DNA of 39,672 nt, taken from Oscillospiraceae bacterium (GTDB lineage Bacteria; Bacillota; Clostridia; Oscillospirales; Oscillospiraceae). Below, one piece after another: positions 1 to 7,931 of this stretch. The stretch's first letter is position 1. Every line of letters begins with the position of its first letter. Under the pieces are notes generated by a model. It was given only the letters and a program-made list of their open reading frames with translations, made no database searches and was not told where the DNA came from. A program made the position numbers and the translations under genes. The DNA lies in assembly GCA_009785525.1 (NCBI GenBank), contig WQWC01000018.1, positions 1 to 39,672 on the forward strand. Reading direction: 5' to 3'.

Positions 1-959
1 CGCCCGGCGCGGCCGGCTTCCTGATAATAGCTCTCTAAACTTTTCGGCATATTATAATGTATAACGAAATTCACGTTTGATTTATCTATACCCATTCCAA
101 AAGCGTTGGTGGCCACCATCACCTCCGCGTGGTCGTATATAAACTCCTCTTGATTCCGCCGTCGCTCATCTTCATCCAGCCCCGCGTGATAACGCACGGC
201 GGAAATTCCGTGCCGCCGCAAATCCTCGCACACAGATTCAACTGTTTTTCTGGTTGAGCAATATATTATCCCGCTCTTTCCTTGTCGCTTTTTGACTAAT
301 TTCCTCAGATACGTCGATTTGCTTCCCGGCTTTACTACTTCAAAATAGAGATTCGGCCGGTCGAACCCTGTGGCTATATCTTGCGTGTCCCGCAGCCGCA
401 GCAGGTGGATCATGTCGCTTTTCACTTTATCGGTGGCAGTCCCTGTAAACGCGCCGACAACCGGGCGGGACGGCAGGCTGTCGATAAATCCCGCGATTTT
501 CAGATAACTCGGCCTGAAATTCTGCCCCCATTGTGATACGCAATGCGCCTCATCCACCGCCACAAGGGAGATTTCCGTTTTTTCCGCGAAGAGCAAAAAC
601 GCCTCCGTCTCAAGCCTCTCCGGCGCTATGTAGATGATTTTATACTGCCCCGTCGCGGCTTTGCGCAAAACATCGTTGCATTGTCTGGTGGTGAGCGACG
701 AATTGATAAAAGCCGCTTGTATCCCCCGCTCTATAAGATTGGTCACCTGATCTTTCATAAGTGCTATAAGCGGGGATATCACCAGCGTCACCCCAGGCAG
801 GAGCATCGCCGGGATCTGATAGCACACCGACTTCCCCGCCCCGGTCGGCATGATTCCCAGCGCGTCCCGGCTCGACAAAAGCGCTTCAATCAGCGCCTCT
901 TGTCCGGGCCGGAAAGAGGTGTATCCGAAATATCGTTTTAGTACGTCATGTTTTGTCAT
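1..959 (-). CDS. recQ: ATP-dependent DNA helicase RecQ (partial, N-terminal 319 residues)
   Basis: Translating the minus strand from the ATG at 957-959 gives an open frame that runs off the left edge. It shows the RecQ order of motifs: FGYTSFRPGQEALI near the N-terminus, Walker A MPTGAGKSVCYQ, ISPLIALMKDQ, the DEAH box with its aromatic-rich extension (VDEAHCVSQWG then FRPSY), TGTATDKV, VATNAFGMGIDK, and finally YYQEAGRAGR at the window edge. RecQ enzymes are 3'-5' superfamily 2 helicases that unwind recombination and repair intermediates in the cytoplasm. The zinc-binding, winged-helix and any HRDC domains lie outside the window. No Shine-Dalgarno sequence is visible before the ATG, and a TATAAT at 965-970 (minus strand) lies only 6 bases upstream, so the mRNA may be leaderless or the start may be misplaced. 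The family assignment is firm. Confidence 0.95.
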   Translation of the reverse strand, partial: MTKHDVLKRYFGYTSFRPGQEALIEALLSSRDALGIMPTGAGKSVCYQIPAMLLPGVTLVISPLIALMKDQVTNLIERGIQAAFINSSLTTRQCNDVLRKAATGQYKIIYIAPERLETEAFLLFAEKTEISLVAVDEAHCVSQWGQNFRPSYLKIAGFIDSLPSRPVVGAFTGTATDKVKSDMIHLLRLRDTQDIATGFDRPNLYFEVVKPGSKSTYLRKLVKKRQGKSGIIYCSTRKTVESVCEDLRRHGISAVRYHAGLDEDERRRNQEEFIYDHAEVMVATNAFGMGIDKSNVNFVIHYNMPKSLESYYQEAGRAG

Positions 960-1194
960 TTTGCTATTATAGCATGGTTTTTGATTGTGGGAAAGATCAA
1001 GAATCACACGCTTTCGAGAAAGTGCGGAGAACCAGTACACCCCGGTGTCACATTTATGCGGTTGTGGTGGTGCCTTTGGCCGTGCGCTTTCCGGCGCATT
1101 TACGCATTCCGCTGTAGAGGACGTGCCCCTGCGCGTCCCGTGGTTGACTGTTCCGTCTGGTGGTTGTAAACGTAGACTTGGGATGGGATACGAC

Positions 1195-1215
1195 GGGCGA
1201 CCGTGACGGTCGCCC
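1195..1215. repeat. Perfect 9-bp inverted repeat with 3-base loop in the recQ-amidase gap
   Basis: GGGCGACCG, TGA, CGGTCGCCC form a perfect hairpin. It lies in the 372-base gap 960-1331, which has no convincing gene on either strand: the short frames there lack ribosome binding sites and recognisable products. There is no T-tract after it on either side, so it looks like a REP-type dispersed palindrome rather than a terminator. Whether it recurs in the genome cannot be seen here. Confidence 0.5.
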
Positions 1216-1264
1216 CCACATTGGCCGTGTGCAGCAAACGTTCCCCAATTTCCAAAATTTCCGC

Positions 1265-1293
1265 TTGCAAAAAACCTGTTATTCTGTTATGCT
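1265..1293 (+). promoter_or_regulatory. Candidate housekeeping promoter for the amidase gene
   Basis: TTGCAA at 1265-1270 and TATGCT at 1288-1293 are separated by 17 bases, a sigma-A-like arrangement 38 bases upstream of the amidase ATG. The -10 is only moderately close to consensus. Confidence 0.35.
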
Positions 1294-1331
1294 TTGTAAT
1301 AATTTGATATTTTTACAACAAGGAGGGGGCC

Positions 1332-2561
1332 ATGAGAAACATGCTAAAGTGCTTGTATTCTAGGATCCCGCAGAAAATTAAAAACAGCATTTCTCACAGC
1401 GCAATGTTGTTTGTGTTTTGTACCCTTATAACAATAATCGCGTTTCAACCCATGGCGAGAATGGCCTATGCCAGAGATTCACGTCCTGAAACTTCCGGCG
1501 GTTCTCTAATAGATATCATTGTCATGCTCATATCAGAACTTTCTGTAGAGTTTTCAGAACCCCAGTCACAACCCCAATTTGTTTTTCCGCCGAATTTTCA
1601 ATATAATTCCGAGGAAAAGACTTTTCGCATTCCAAAATCGAACGGTTTCACCATGGATTTAAGCGGAGCCGTCCACATGGATTTGTATCACCAGCGTCAA
1701 TATACAATCACCCTGCCGATGAATGACCCATGGCATCTCGGTTATGGTGAGTTTGCCGTCATCGACGATTATTTTCAAACAGTGTACATTTCCCCGAACA
1801 TAGCAGACGGTTCGGTAAGCCTGACCTTCCGCCTCCAGCAGCTTAAACTGTTTGATTTGTCGGAGGATGAGGGCTACTACATAATCCGGGCCATATATCC
1901 CCGCGAAAGATACCAATTCATTGTGGTGATCGACCCAGGGCACGGCGGCAATCAACCCGGCGCAATCCACGGCGGTATACGGGAGAGCGACCTAAATCTC
2001 GCCGTAACACGGCAGTTGCTCGCACTGATTGAACAGAACGAACACATGAGGGCCTATACTACCAGAAATTCAGACGCTTCTGTAGACCTGTGGGCACGCC
2101 CGCGTCTTGGGAATGAAGTCGGAGATATTTTCATCTCAATCCACCATAACGCAAACACAAACCGTAATGTCTACGGCACAGAATCTTTTTATTTCCTGTA
2201 CATCCCTGATGATGATTACGATTATAATGGTTATGCTGATTATTACGGCCACAACGATATCAATCATGGCACTGTGGATGATATTGCTGACAACGCCTAC
2301 GCCCTCAGCAGCCGGGGGCTTGCCGAAATTATGCAGCGGCAATTGATAAACCGGATAGGTTTTCGGGACAGAGGCATCCACAATCGGCGTTTCGTGGTGC
2401 TGCGGTACTCCCAAATACCGGCAACGCTGGTGGAACTCGGTTTTATGAGCAATCAGCAAGAGCTCGACATAATGCGCACCGAAGCATTCCAGCGCCAAGC
2501 CGCGCAAGCCATATACAACGGCTTGCTGGAAGTCTTTGCGCACTATCCGCCGCCGCGGTGA
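1332..2561 (+). CDS. N-acetylmuramoyl-L-alanine amidase (Amidase_3, AmiC/CwlD type), membrane-anchored or secreted
   Basis: This 409-residue protein should cleave the bond between N-acetylmuramic acid and the L-Ala of the stem peptide in cell-wall peptidoglycan. A hydrophobic segment at about residues 26-45 acts as signal peptide or anchor. Residues of about 75-190 resemble an AMIN-like beta domain. The Amidase_3 catalytic domain fills about residues 195-405, with the zinc ligands of the family visible: His in VVIDPGHGG, Glu in GIRESDLNLAV, His in ISIHHNANT and the catalytic Glu in ATLVELGFMSN. The start is set by a strong AGGAGG at 1321-1326, 5 bases before the ATG. A strong terminator follows at once, so it is probably a single-gene transcript. 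A role in sporulation or germination (CwlD) or in daughter-cell separation (AmiC) cannot be distinguished from sequence alone. Confidence 0.93.
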   Translation: MRNMLKCLYSRIPQKIKNSISHSAMLFVFCTLITIIAFQPMARMAYARDSRPETSGGSLIDIIVMLISELSVEFSEPQSQPQFVFPPNFQYNSEEKTFRIPKSNGFTMDLSGAVHMDLYHQRQYTITLPMNDPWHLGYGEFAVIDDYFQTVYISPNIADGSVSLTFRLQQLKLFDLSEDEGYYIIRAIYPRERYQFIVVIDPGHGGNQPGAIHGGIRESDLNLAVTRQLLALIEQNEHMRAYTTRNSDASVDLWARPRLGNEVGDIFISIHHNANTNRNVYGTESFYFLYIPDDDYDYNGYADYYGHNDINHGTVDDIADNAYALSSRGLAEIMQRQLINRIGFRDRGIHNRRFVVLRYSQIPATLVELGFMSNQQELDIMRTEAFQRQAAQAIYNGLLEVFAHYPPPR

Positions 2562-2571
2562 TTACAACGAT

Positions 2572-2612
2572 AAAAGCACCCGCTCCAAGACAAACGGAGC
2601 GGGTGCTTTTTT
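2572..2612 (+). terminator. Rho-independent terminator of the amidase gene
   Basis: A perfect 15-bp stem (2572-2586 with 2596-2610) with a 9-base loop ends in a T-run. It begins 11 bases after the amidase stop codon. Confidence 0.92.
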
Positions 2613-2647
2613 GCGACAGAACACAATGAATGATTCGTTCTTTTATT

Positions 2648-2887
2648 CTAAGTGACTGGGAATAATGTCGTATAAGTGCCGCTAACCTGCAATGTGCAAG
2701 TTATGTTCACTCCTCCATGTATTTTTATCAAACCGAAAGTTATCCTCGTAGTGTTTGCTGGAAATCTAATATCAGCCGAACCCGCTCTATTCCACTGAAG
2801 CACGGGATTACCCAAATATAAACCCCGAGGTGAATAAAGAGCCACCGCTCTACTAAAGTTACCATCGCGTACGGCAACAATACCCAT
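2648..2887 (-). pseudogene. Possible 3' fragment of an unidentified gene
   Basis: The minus strand holds an open frame of 79 codons whose C-terminal half (about 2648-2830) has the alternating hydrophobic pattern of a small beta-rich domain, for example ITFGLIKIHGGVNITCTL. It has no ribosome binding site. Its first residues overlap the transposase remnant on the opposite strand, so its beginning is not original. It may be the tail of a gene cut by the insertion sequence, or a chance frame. I do not recognise the product. Confidence 0.2.
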
Positions 2888-3090
2888 ACCTTTCCAAAGG
2901 AAATGGCTTGCACATTAACGGCATCGAAAGCTTTTGGGGATTTGCCAAACATCGCCTCACAAAGTTCACAGGAATTCCCAAGGATAAGTTTGAATTGCAT
3001 CTAAAAGAGACGGAGTTCCGATTCAACCATAGAGGGCAAAATCTGTACCACATCTTGCTGAAAGAATGCAGGGATAATCCCCTAAACTAA
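2857..3090 (+). pseudogene. IS1595-family (ISXO2-like) transposase, C-terminal remnant
   Basis: Reading from 2857 gives a tail with the signature of the IS1595/ISXO2-like DDE transposase domain: GLHINGIESFWGFAKHRL, then KFTGIPKD, LHLKETEFRFNHR and LYHILLKE, ending at the stop at 3088-3090. Only about the last 77 residues survive. The two catalytic Asp residues and the N-terminal part are gone, and an in-frame TAA at 2854-2856 closes the frame. Degraded similarity seems to extend a little further left (about 2838) in another frame. It is an inactive remnant of an insertion sequence next to the amidase terminator, and its original ends are not recognisable. Confidence 0.8.
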
Positions 3091-3113
3091 GGGAGTCCCA
3101 TTTTTAATATAAC

Positions 3114-3155
3114 GAAATAAATATCCCCCGACTTATGTCGGGGGATATTTATTTC
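3114..3155. terminator. Very strong bidirectional terminator hairpin
   Basis: A perfect 19-bp stem (3114-3132 with 3137-3155) closes on a 4-base TTAT loop. The outer arms are A/T-rich, so both strands get a GC core followed by a U-rich tail. It lies 9 bases beyond the stop of the URO-D family gene on the minus strand. Confidence 0.92.
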
Positions 3156-3164
3156 GCATGTGCT

Positions 3165-4202
3165 CTAGAACATAATCTGAATCGGCAATCTCTCAATCTC
3201 TTCTTTTTTAATGCCAAATTTCTCCATGTTGTAGTTGTCAATTTCCTCGGTCAGCGCCGTGTATGTACCATCGTACAGCGAGCCGGGGCCGCCTTGGGTT
3301 ATACAGGGGATGAAGTATTTATTGCCGTATTTGTCGCAGGTGTTGCGTGCGACACGGCGGCAATCTTCCTGAGTCCAGCCGGTGAAATCAACGGATTTGT
3401 TATCTATGCCGCCCATGAACGATATCTGCCCGCCGTATTTTTTAATCAGCCCCTCAATATCGTTGGATTCCATGCATCCCTGCCAGATGTCTATACCCAT
3501 TTCGATCATATACGGCACAAGCGTTTCAGCCCAGCTGTCGGCATGATGTATCACAAGCTCAACGCCGTGGTCGTGATAATAGCCGTAGATTTGCTTATAC
3601 GGCTCAACAAAATAGTCGGCAAACATATTCGGGCTCATAAACGTGCTCTTCTCACTGCCCCAATCATCGTGATGGAACATCGCGTCCGGCTTGAGGTGTT
3701 TGCAAATACCCTCGGCAAGCTCAAGCTCCCAATCGGTGAGGTATTTCAGAAGGTCTTTCATCTCGTCAGGGTCTGTAAGATAATACTCCAGCGCGTTTGA
3801 GATTTCACACAGATGGTGCGTCTGCTCAAACAATCCCGGCGCGACAAATGCGCCTTTGTACGCCTGTGTGCCGTCAATTTCGTCATACATAGCCTTGGCG
3901 ACGCCCCACTGCTCATCGGTAAATTTCAGCGGCGGGGATTTCACATAATCGCGCCAATTCTGGATGTCTTTGACAACGATTTTCTCTGGCGTGTGGACAG
4001 GGAAAGCGCCGGGCACGTTCGCCGGAAACGAGTTCGTCACGCCCCATCCGTTAATCACATCCGGATCTCCTTTTGCCTGAAGCGGACTTGAGAACAGTAG
4101 ATAGGGGTGGAATAATAACCTGAGAGCCTCATACTGGTTGACAAACCTGTCCGGGTTACCGCCGCGGATGGTTTCCTGCATGTTTTGTTTTGCTGTAAGC
4201 AT
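3165..4202 (-). CDS. Uroporphyrinogen decarboxylase (URO-D) / corrinoid methyltransferase family protein
   Basis: This 345-residue TIM-barrel protein resembles the URO-D superfamily members of Clostridia, which mostly serve corrinoid-dependent methyl transfer (MtaA/MtbA-like) rather than haem synthesis. Family features are the FVNQYEALRLLF start, FHHDDWGSEKSTFMSP, HHADSWAETLVPYMIEMGID in the position of the metal-binding segment, IWQGCMESNDIEGL, MGGIDNKSVDF and the late GGPGSLYDG. The HxC zinc motif of classical MtaA/MtbA is not evident: the segment reads HHADS, so the ligand set and substrate are uncertain. I place the start at 4202, where AAGGAG stands 9 bases upstream, in preference to an in-frame ATG at 4265 without a ribosome binding site. 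No corrinoid protein or activator gene lies nearby, so the substrate is unknown. It ends in the strong hairpin at 3114-3155. Confidence 0.85.
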   Translation of the reverse strand: MLTAKQNMQETIRGGNPDRFVNQYEALRLLFHPYLLFSSPLQAKGDPDVINGWGVTNSFPANVPGAFPVHTPEKIVVKDIQNWRDYVKSPPLKFTDEQWGVAKAMYDEIDGTQAYKGAFVAPGLFEQTHHLCEISNALEYYLTDPDEMKDLLKYLTDWELELAEGICKHLKPDAMFHHDDWGSEKSTFMSPNMFADYFVEPYKQIYGYYHDHGVELVIHHADSWAETLVPYMIEMGIDIWQGCMESNDIEGLIKKYGGQISFMGGIDNKSVDFTGWTQEDCRRVARNTCDKYGNKYFIPCITQGGPGSLYDGTYTALTEEIDNYNMEKFGIKKEEIERLPIQIMF

Positions 4203-4290
4203 TGCACATTCTCCTTCATTGTATATTGTATGTTGAGAATTATTATACAACATTCCCAATCGCAAAACAAGAGTTTAACGGCAAATTAAA

Positions 4291-4328
4291 GAAAAAACAT
4301 CTGCAAGCAGTTTTTTACTTGCAGACGT
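4291..4328 (-). terminator. Rho-independent terminator of the tRNA-Thr gene
   Basis: On the minus strand, beginning 8 bases after the tRNA 3' end, an 11-bp stem (4318-4328 with 4297-4307, one G-U pair) with a 10-base loop is followed by a run of Ts. Confidence 0.88.
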
Positions 4329-4335
4329 TAATTTA

Positions 4336-4411
4336 TGGAGCTCCCGGTCGGATTTGAACCGACGACCTATGCATTACGAATGCATTGCTCTACCAACTGA
4401 GCTACGGAAGC
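4336..4411 (-). tRNA. tRNA-Thr (anticodon CGT), CCA encoded
   Basis: The minus strand folds as a standard 76-base tRNA. The acceptor stem GCTTCCG pairs with CGGGAGC (one G-U). The D arm holds AGCTCAGTTGGTAGAGC, and the anticodon stem ATGCA/TGCAT encloses the loop TTCGTAA, giving anticodon CGT, which reads ACG threonine codons. The T arm contains GGTTCAAATCC. The discriminator base is U and the 3' CCA is in the DNA. It has its own consensus promoter and terminator, so it is a single-gene unit. Confidence 0.97.
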
Positions 4412-4422
4412 GAGACTGCCTC

Positions 4423-4451
4423 ATTATAGCGAGACAGGGCACGTTTGTCAA
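4423..4451 (-). promoter_or_regulatory. Consensus sigma-A promoter of tRNA-Thr
   Basis: Read on the minus strand, TTGACA (4446-4451) and TATAAT (4423-4428) are perfect consensus hexamers with the optimal 17-base spacer. The -10 lies 11 bases upstream of the tRNA 5' end. Confidence 0.93.
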
Positions 4452-4509
4452 GTCTAATTTCAAGCCGAAAACCGACGGTCATTTTCGGGCATTCAAGCTC
4501 AATCCGTTG

Positions 4510-4539
4510 TTGACAATTGTAACATTTTTGTGCTATGAT
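4510..4539 (+). promoter_or_regulatory. Sigma-A promoter of the leucine-rich-repeat lipoprotein gene
   Basis: TTGACA (4510-4515) and TATGAT (4534-4539) with an 18-base spacer lie 41 bases upstream of the ATG at 4581. It is divergent from the tRNA promoter, the two -35 boxes being about 58 bases apart. Confidence 0.82.
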
Positions 4540-4580
4540 ATAGTGGACTTGGATATTTTGAAAGCGAGGATTCTGCCACG

Positions 4581-5990
4581 ATGATGAAAAACGTACTAAT
4601 TACACTCGCGCTTTCTTTGGTTCTCGTTACACTTGCCGCCTGCACCAACAGGGCGGAACCGGAAGATACTTACACAACAGAGCCTGAGATAACGATGGAA
4701 GACATCCTTGCGCACGCAGTTGACGATTTCGTTCCTATACCCGATATCCCGGATTATATCCCCGAGTACATCAATATACGCGGTGAGTATTTCGGCACGG
4801 AGTTGACCGCGCTTGATTTATTAGCTAATACGTCAAATCCTTGGATTTCCACAGCGAGGCCACATTTTACATATGAAGACCTTTTGCCATTGCGGTATAT
4901 GATTAATTTGGAGATGTTGACTCTGGTCGGCTACCGAATCAGCGATTTGACGCCGCTATCCGGATTAATAAATCTGACGAGCCTGGTTTTGCACAACTGC
5001 GAAGTCTATGACTTAACGCAACTGATCGAGTTGACGAATTTAGAGATGCTGAATTTAACCGGCAACGGAATCAGCGACTTTGGGCCTCTTGCCGAGTTAA
5101 CGAATTTGAGGAGTTTGACCATCAACCCAATCATCACTCCCCCACACAGCCAAATCAGCGACCAAATCAATGACTTAACATTGTTGGCTGATTTGACAAA
5201 TTTAGAACTTTTGGACTTAGCCAACAACCGAATCGACGACATTACGCCCTTGGCCGGCTTGACGAATTTGACGAGGTTGAACCTAGCGCGGAACCGAATT
5301 GACGATCTTAGGCCGCTTGCCGGATTAACAAATTTGAAGCGATTGAATTTGGACAACAATCCAGTCACCCACATAATGCCGATAATCGAATTAACGAATT
5401 TAGAGTGGTTGAGCTCGGACAACAACCGGATATTTGACCCTGTGGTGCTTGCCGAACTGACAAATTTGGAGTGGCTGAACTTGAACAGCACTCACATCAA
5501 CGACCTAAGACCACTTGCCGAATTAACGTATTTGGAGAATTTGTTCTTGGATCAGAATCAAATCAGCGACTTGGCGCCGCTTTCCAGATTGACAAATTTG
5601 AGACGTTTGAGCTTGTTCAACAACCAAATCGACGACATTACACCATTAGCAGACTTGACAAATTTGACGGTCTTGAACCTAGATTGGAACCGAATTGACA
5701 ATCTTAGGCCGCTGTCCGGATTAACAAATTTGACAGCCCTGGTTTTGTCCAACAATCAAATCGACAACATTGCACCATTGGCCGGATTAGTGAATTTGGA
5801 ATGGCTGTTCTTGATGAACAACGAAATCAGCTATGTCGCGCCATTGGCCGACTTGGCGAATTTGACTTTTTGGACTTTGGGGCTACACGGCAATCCAATT
5901 GCCGAAGCCGACAGTTGGTCGCTGTTGGAGAATCTGCCTTTTACTCCCCCGGAGGTTAGAATCGAAGAGTTGCTTCAGCCGGGCAGATGA
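4581..5990 (+). CDS. Leucine-rich-repeat (internalin-like) lipoprotein
   Basis: This 469-residue protein starts with a lipoprotein signal peptide (MMKNVLITLALSLVLVTLAAC; lipobox LAAC, lipidated Cys about residue 21), so it should be tethered to the outer face of the membrane. After an acidic linker, about residues 100-440 are a run of roughly 14 repeats of about 22 residues, of the form LTNLexLnLxxNxIxDixPLaxL, the SDS22-like pattern of listerial internalins and of many clostridial surface proteins. Such solenoids bind proteins or glycans; the ligand here is unknown. An irregular repeat near residues 180-200 carries a short insertion. No wall-anchoring motif follows the repeats. The ribosome binding site is weak (AGCGAGGA, about 10-13 bases upstream) despite a good promoter. 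A second ATG at 4584 could also be used. It is convergent with tatD. Confidence 0.88.
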   Translation: MMKNVLITLALSLVLVTLAACTNRAEPEDTYTTEPEITMEDILAHAVDDFVPIPDIPDYIPEYINIRGEYFGTELTALDLLANTSNPWISTARPHFTYEDLLPLRYMINLEMLTLVGYRISDLTPLSGLINLTSLVLHNCEVYDLTQLIELTNLEMLNLTGNGISDFGPLAELTNLRSLTINPIITPPHSQISDQINDLTLLADLTNLELLDLANNRIDDITPLAGLTNLTRLNLARNRIDDLRPLAGLTNLKRLNLDNNPVTHIMPIIELTNLEWLSSDNNRIFDPVVLAELTNLEWLNLNSTHINDLRPLAELTYLENLFLDQNQISDLAPLSRLTNLRRLSLFNNQIDDITPLADLTNLTVLNLDWNRIDNLRPLSGLTNLTALVLSNNQIDNIAPLAGLVNLEWLFLMNNEISYVAPLADLANLTFWTLGLHGNPIAEADSWSLLENLPFTPPEVRIEELLQPGR

Positions 5991-6054
5991 ACCCGGCGCG
6001 ACATTGCATTGCTGTCCGTGCGCTGGCCCCATTGGCTGGTTGGATTAACTTAGC

Positions 6055-6819
6055 TCATACTTCCAACCCAAAAAAGCGGATGCCATTTTCCATCGTTATC
6101 GCAGCCGCCTCCTCCGGCGATGTGCCTCTCGCCTCAGCCACTTTTTCGGCGATATACGGCAAGTTGAGCGAACTGTTGCGCCTACCCCGGAATGGCTCCG
6201 GCGACAGATATGGGCAGTCGGTCTCTATCATTATCCTGTCCTGCGGCATTTTTTCGATCACTTCCAGCGCTTTCCGTGCGTTTTTGAAAGTTATCACGCC
6301 AGTGAACGACAGATACCAGCCCATGTCCAGTATTATTTTCGCCGTCTCCCAGCTCCCCGAAAAGCAGTGGAACACGCCGCTGAGATCCCGATAATCGCGC
6401 AAAATTTCAAGCGTATCGCCGGTGGATTCACGTTCGTGAATTATCACCGGCTTTTTCACGTGCCGGGCAAGCTCCAACTGTTCCCGGAACCGCTTTCGCT
6501 GAATCTCACGCGGTGAAAAGTCATAGTGATAGTCCAGCCCGATCTCTCCGACCGCCACGGCTTTCGGGTGGTCAAGCAGCCTCTCAAGCTCCGCAACTGT
6601 TTGGTCGGTCATACTTTTTGCATCATGCGGATGCACGCCGACAGAGGCGTATACAAACGGATACTTATCCGCCATCTTCAAGCCTATTTTCGCCGACCTC
6701 AAACTGCTTGCCGAGTTTAAGATCAACGAAACTCCTTTGGAGTTCATCTGCCCCATCAACTCGTCGCGGTCTTCATTAAATCGCCGGTCATCATAATGCG
6801 CGTGGGTGTCAAAATACAT
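6055..6819 (-). CDS. TatD-family metal-dependent hydrolase (deoxyribonuclease)
   Basis: The 254-residue product has the normal length and all signatures of TatD enzymes, cytoplasmic metal-dependent hydrolases with 3'-5' exonuclease/DNase activity. Visible metal-site motifs are FDTHAHYDD at the N-terminus, VGVHPHDA, AVGEIGLDYHYDFSP with the bridging Glu, PVIIHERES, VFHCFSGSWE, and IETDCPYLSPEPFRGRRN near the C-terminus. The start at 6819 is supported by a GGGAG 8 bases upstream. It is the last gene of a co-directional minus-strand group (from 9837 downward), 57 bases after the small membrane-protein gene, and probably at least partly co-transcribed with it. The family is certain; the physiological substrate is not. 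Confidence 0.95.
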   Translation of the reverse strand: MYFDTHAHYDDRRFNEDRDELMGQMNSKGVSLILNSASSLRSAKIGLKMADKYPFVYASVGVHPHDAKSMTDQTVAELERLLDHPKAVAVGEIGLDYHYDFSPREIQRKRFREQLELARHVKKPVIIHERESTGDTLEILRDYRDLSGVFHCFSGSWETAKIILDMGWYLSFTGVITFKNARKALEVIEKMPQDRIMIETDCPYLSPEPFRGRRNSSLNLPYIAEKVAEARGTSPEEAAAITMENGIRFFGLEV

Positions 6820-6876
6820 GTTGAAAATCTCCCTTGTAGTTGGTGTTGTCTGTATAAAATGCTTATTAGGTGCGTG

Positions 6877-7089
6877 TCAACCGTGAGGGGTTTTTATAAT
6901 CAAACCGACGATAAATAGTACAATTCCGCTAATAAATGGTGCAAAAATTAAAACTGCATGGAAGCCGGTAGCGTTGGCGGAAATTCCTGTATCCGCCCAA
7001 AGAACAATCATTAACACCATAATAAATATACTAACCAATACCAATAAACCACCTGAAAACATCAGCTTAATTGATTTCATAGAGCGCAT
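6877..7089 (-). CDS. Small membrane protein, 70 residues, two predicted transmembrane helices
   Basis: The start at 7089 is chosen because GGGAGG lies 5 bases upstream. The longer in-frame ATG at 7191 would overlap the preceding gene and has no such site. The protein has a basic N-terminus (MRSMKSIKLMF), a first helix (GGLLVLVSIFIMVLMIVLW), a short loop, a second helix (FISGIVLFIVGLII) and a short tail. I do not recognise a family. It sits 31 bases after the isomerase/epimerase gene and 57 bases before tatD, in the same direction. Confidence 0.65.
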   Translation of the reverse strand: MRSMKSIKLMFSGGLLVLVSIFIMVLMIVLWADTGISANATGFHAVLIFAPFISGIVLFIVGLIIKTPHG

Positions 7090-7120
7090 CGCAACCTCCC
7101 GAAAATCTAAATTTTCTACA

Positions 7121-7900
7121 CTAACTATCCACTTTTCTTGCCAGTTTATCAAACCCATTCCCCAACAGCCATTCAACAGAGGATCGTGCACAGCCCGCCG
7201 TCTCTATCGTAAACGTCGCGTCTGGCACGGAGTCCGCTACCATGCGGATCAATGGTGCGAGATCAATCGTTCCGTCGTCAAGTGCGCTGTGAGTATCGCG
7301 CTCGGCATGATTATTGTGCAAATGGACATGCCCGATAAACGGCAGAAACCGCTCCACCCATTCGGCGAGAGACAGGCTTTTGCCGACAATCGCCGCGTGG
7401 CCGATGTCGAGGCACATCCTGAACCGCGAATCGTCAACCCCGCGGACAATTTCAAGCAGCATATCAGGCGAAGGCTCCATCACGTTTTCAAGATACAGGC
7501 GAAAATCTTCCGGCTTATCGGCAAGGAACTCCGACCAGAATCTGATGGATTTTTCCGCGAACCAACCTTCGTGATATACCATTGGGATAAACCCGGAGTG
7601 CACAATCATGGTGGCTGTCCTGTACCCGCGCATAAGCTGATACGCCTGCGCGTAACGCCTTTTCGCGACTTCGGCAATCAGCGGGTCAATTGCACCCGGG
7701 CAAAGCTCATTAAACGGGGCGTGGAATACGAGTTTGTCCACGTCCTGTATTTTTTCGTATATCTGTCTGTCCCAAGTTTCAAAATCCCGATCCATATTGA
7801 ACGCGGTGCAGAACTCCGTTACTTCCAGACCCAGCTTATATTCGCGGGCAAGTTCCGCCGCGTCCTCCGCGATGGTGGATATGTGCAGTTTGTTTATCAT
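7121..7900 (-). CDS. Sugar phosphate isomerase/epimerase family protein (xylose-isomerase-like TIM barrel)
   Basis: This 259-residue protein has the AP endonuclease 2-like TIM-barrel pattern of inosose dehydratase, hydroxypyruvate isomerase and related sugar enzymes: LVFHAPFNE, ATMIVHSGF, LYLENVMEPSP with the metal-site Glu, RMCLDIGHA with Asp/His, HVHLHNN and TFTIETAG with the last Glu. The segment DTHSALDDGTIDL is the usual G-x-G-x-I-D-like loop, here with DDG. Such enzymes use a divalent metal to isomerise or epimerise sugars or cyclitols in the cytoplasm. No transporter or kinase is nearby to give a substrate. GGGGAG stands 6 bases before the ATG. It follows the acetyltransferase gene by 31 bases. 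Confidence 0.88.
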   Translation of the reverse strand: MINKLHISTIAEDAAELAREYKLGLEVTEFCTAFNMDRDFETWDRQIYEKIQDVDKLVFHAPFNELCPGAIDPLIAEVAKRRYAQAYQLMRGYRTATMIVHSGFIPMVYHEGWFAEKSIRFWSEFLADKPEDFRLYLENVMEPSPDMLLEIVRGVDDSRFRMCLDIGHAAIVGKSLSLAEWVERFLPFIGHVHLHNNHAERDTHSALDDGTIDLAPLIRMVADSVPDATFTIETAGCARSSVEWLLGNGFDKLARKVDS

Positions 7901-7931
7901 ATCTTACTCCCCGGTTATCTCTAACTCAAAG

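Noticed and set aside
1160-1363. Open frame of 67 codons overlapping the amidase start
   Set aside because: It has no ribosome binding site, runs through the hairpin at 1195-1215 and ends inside the amidase gene in another frame.
3135-3800. Plus-strand open frame of 221 codons
   Set aside because: Antisense to the URO-D family gene and reads through the bidirectional terminator at 3114-3155.
4336-4411. tRNA-Thr as an integration target
   Set aside because: No partial tRNA duplicate or integrase lies nearby; the element boundaries are about 7 kb away inside another gene.
5006-5491. Minus-strand open frame of 161 codons with a periodic pattern
   Set aside because: The periodicity is the reverse of the leucine-rich repeats encoded on the plus strand.
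4900-5900. Regular short repeats that could suggest a CRISPR array
   Set aside because: The period is 66 bases with degenerate units that translate as leucine-rich repeats; there are no conserved repeats with unique spacers and no cas genes.
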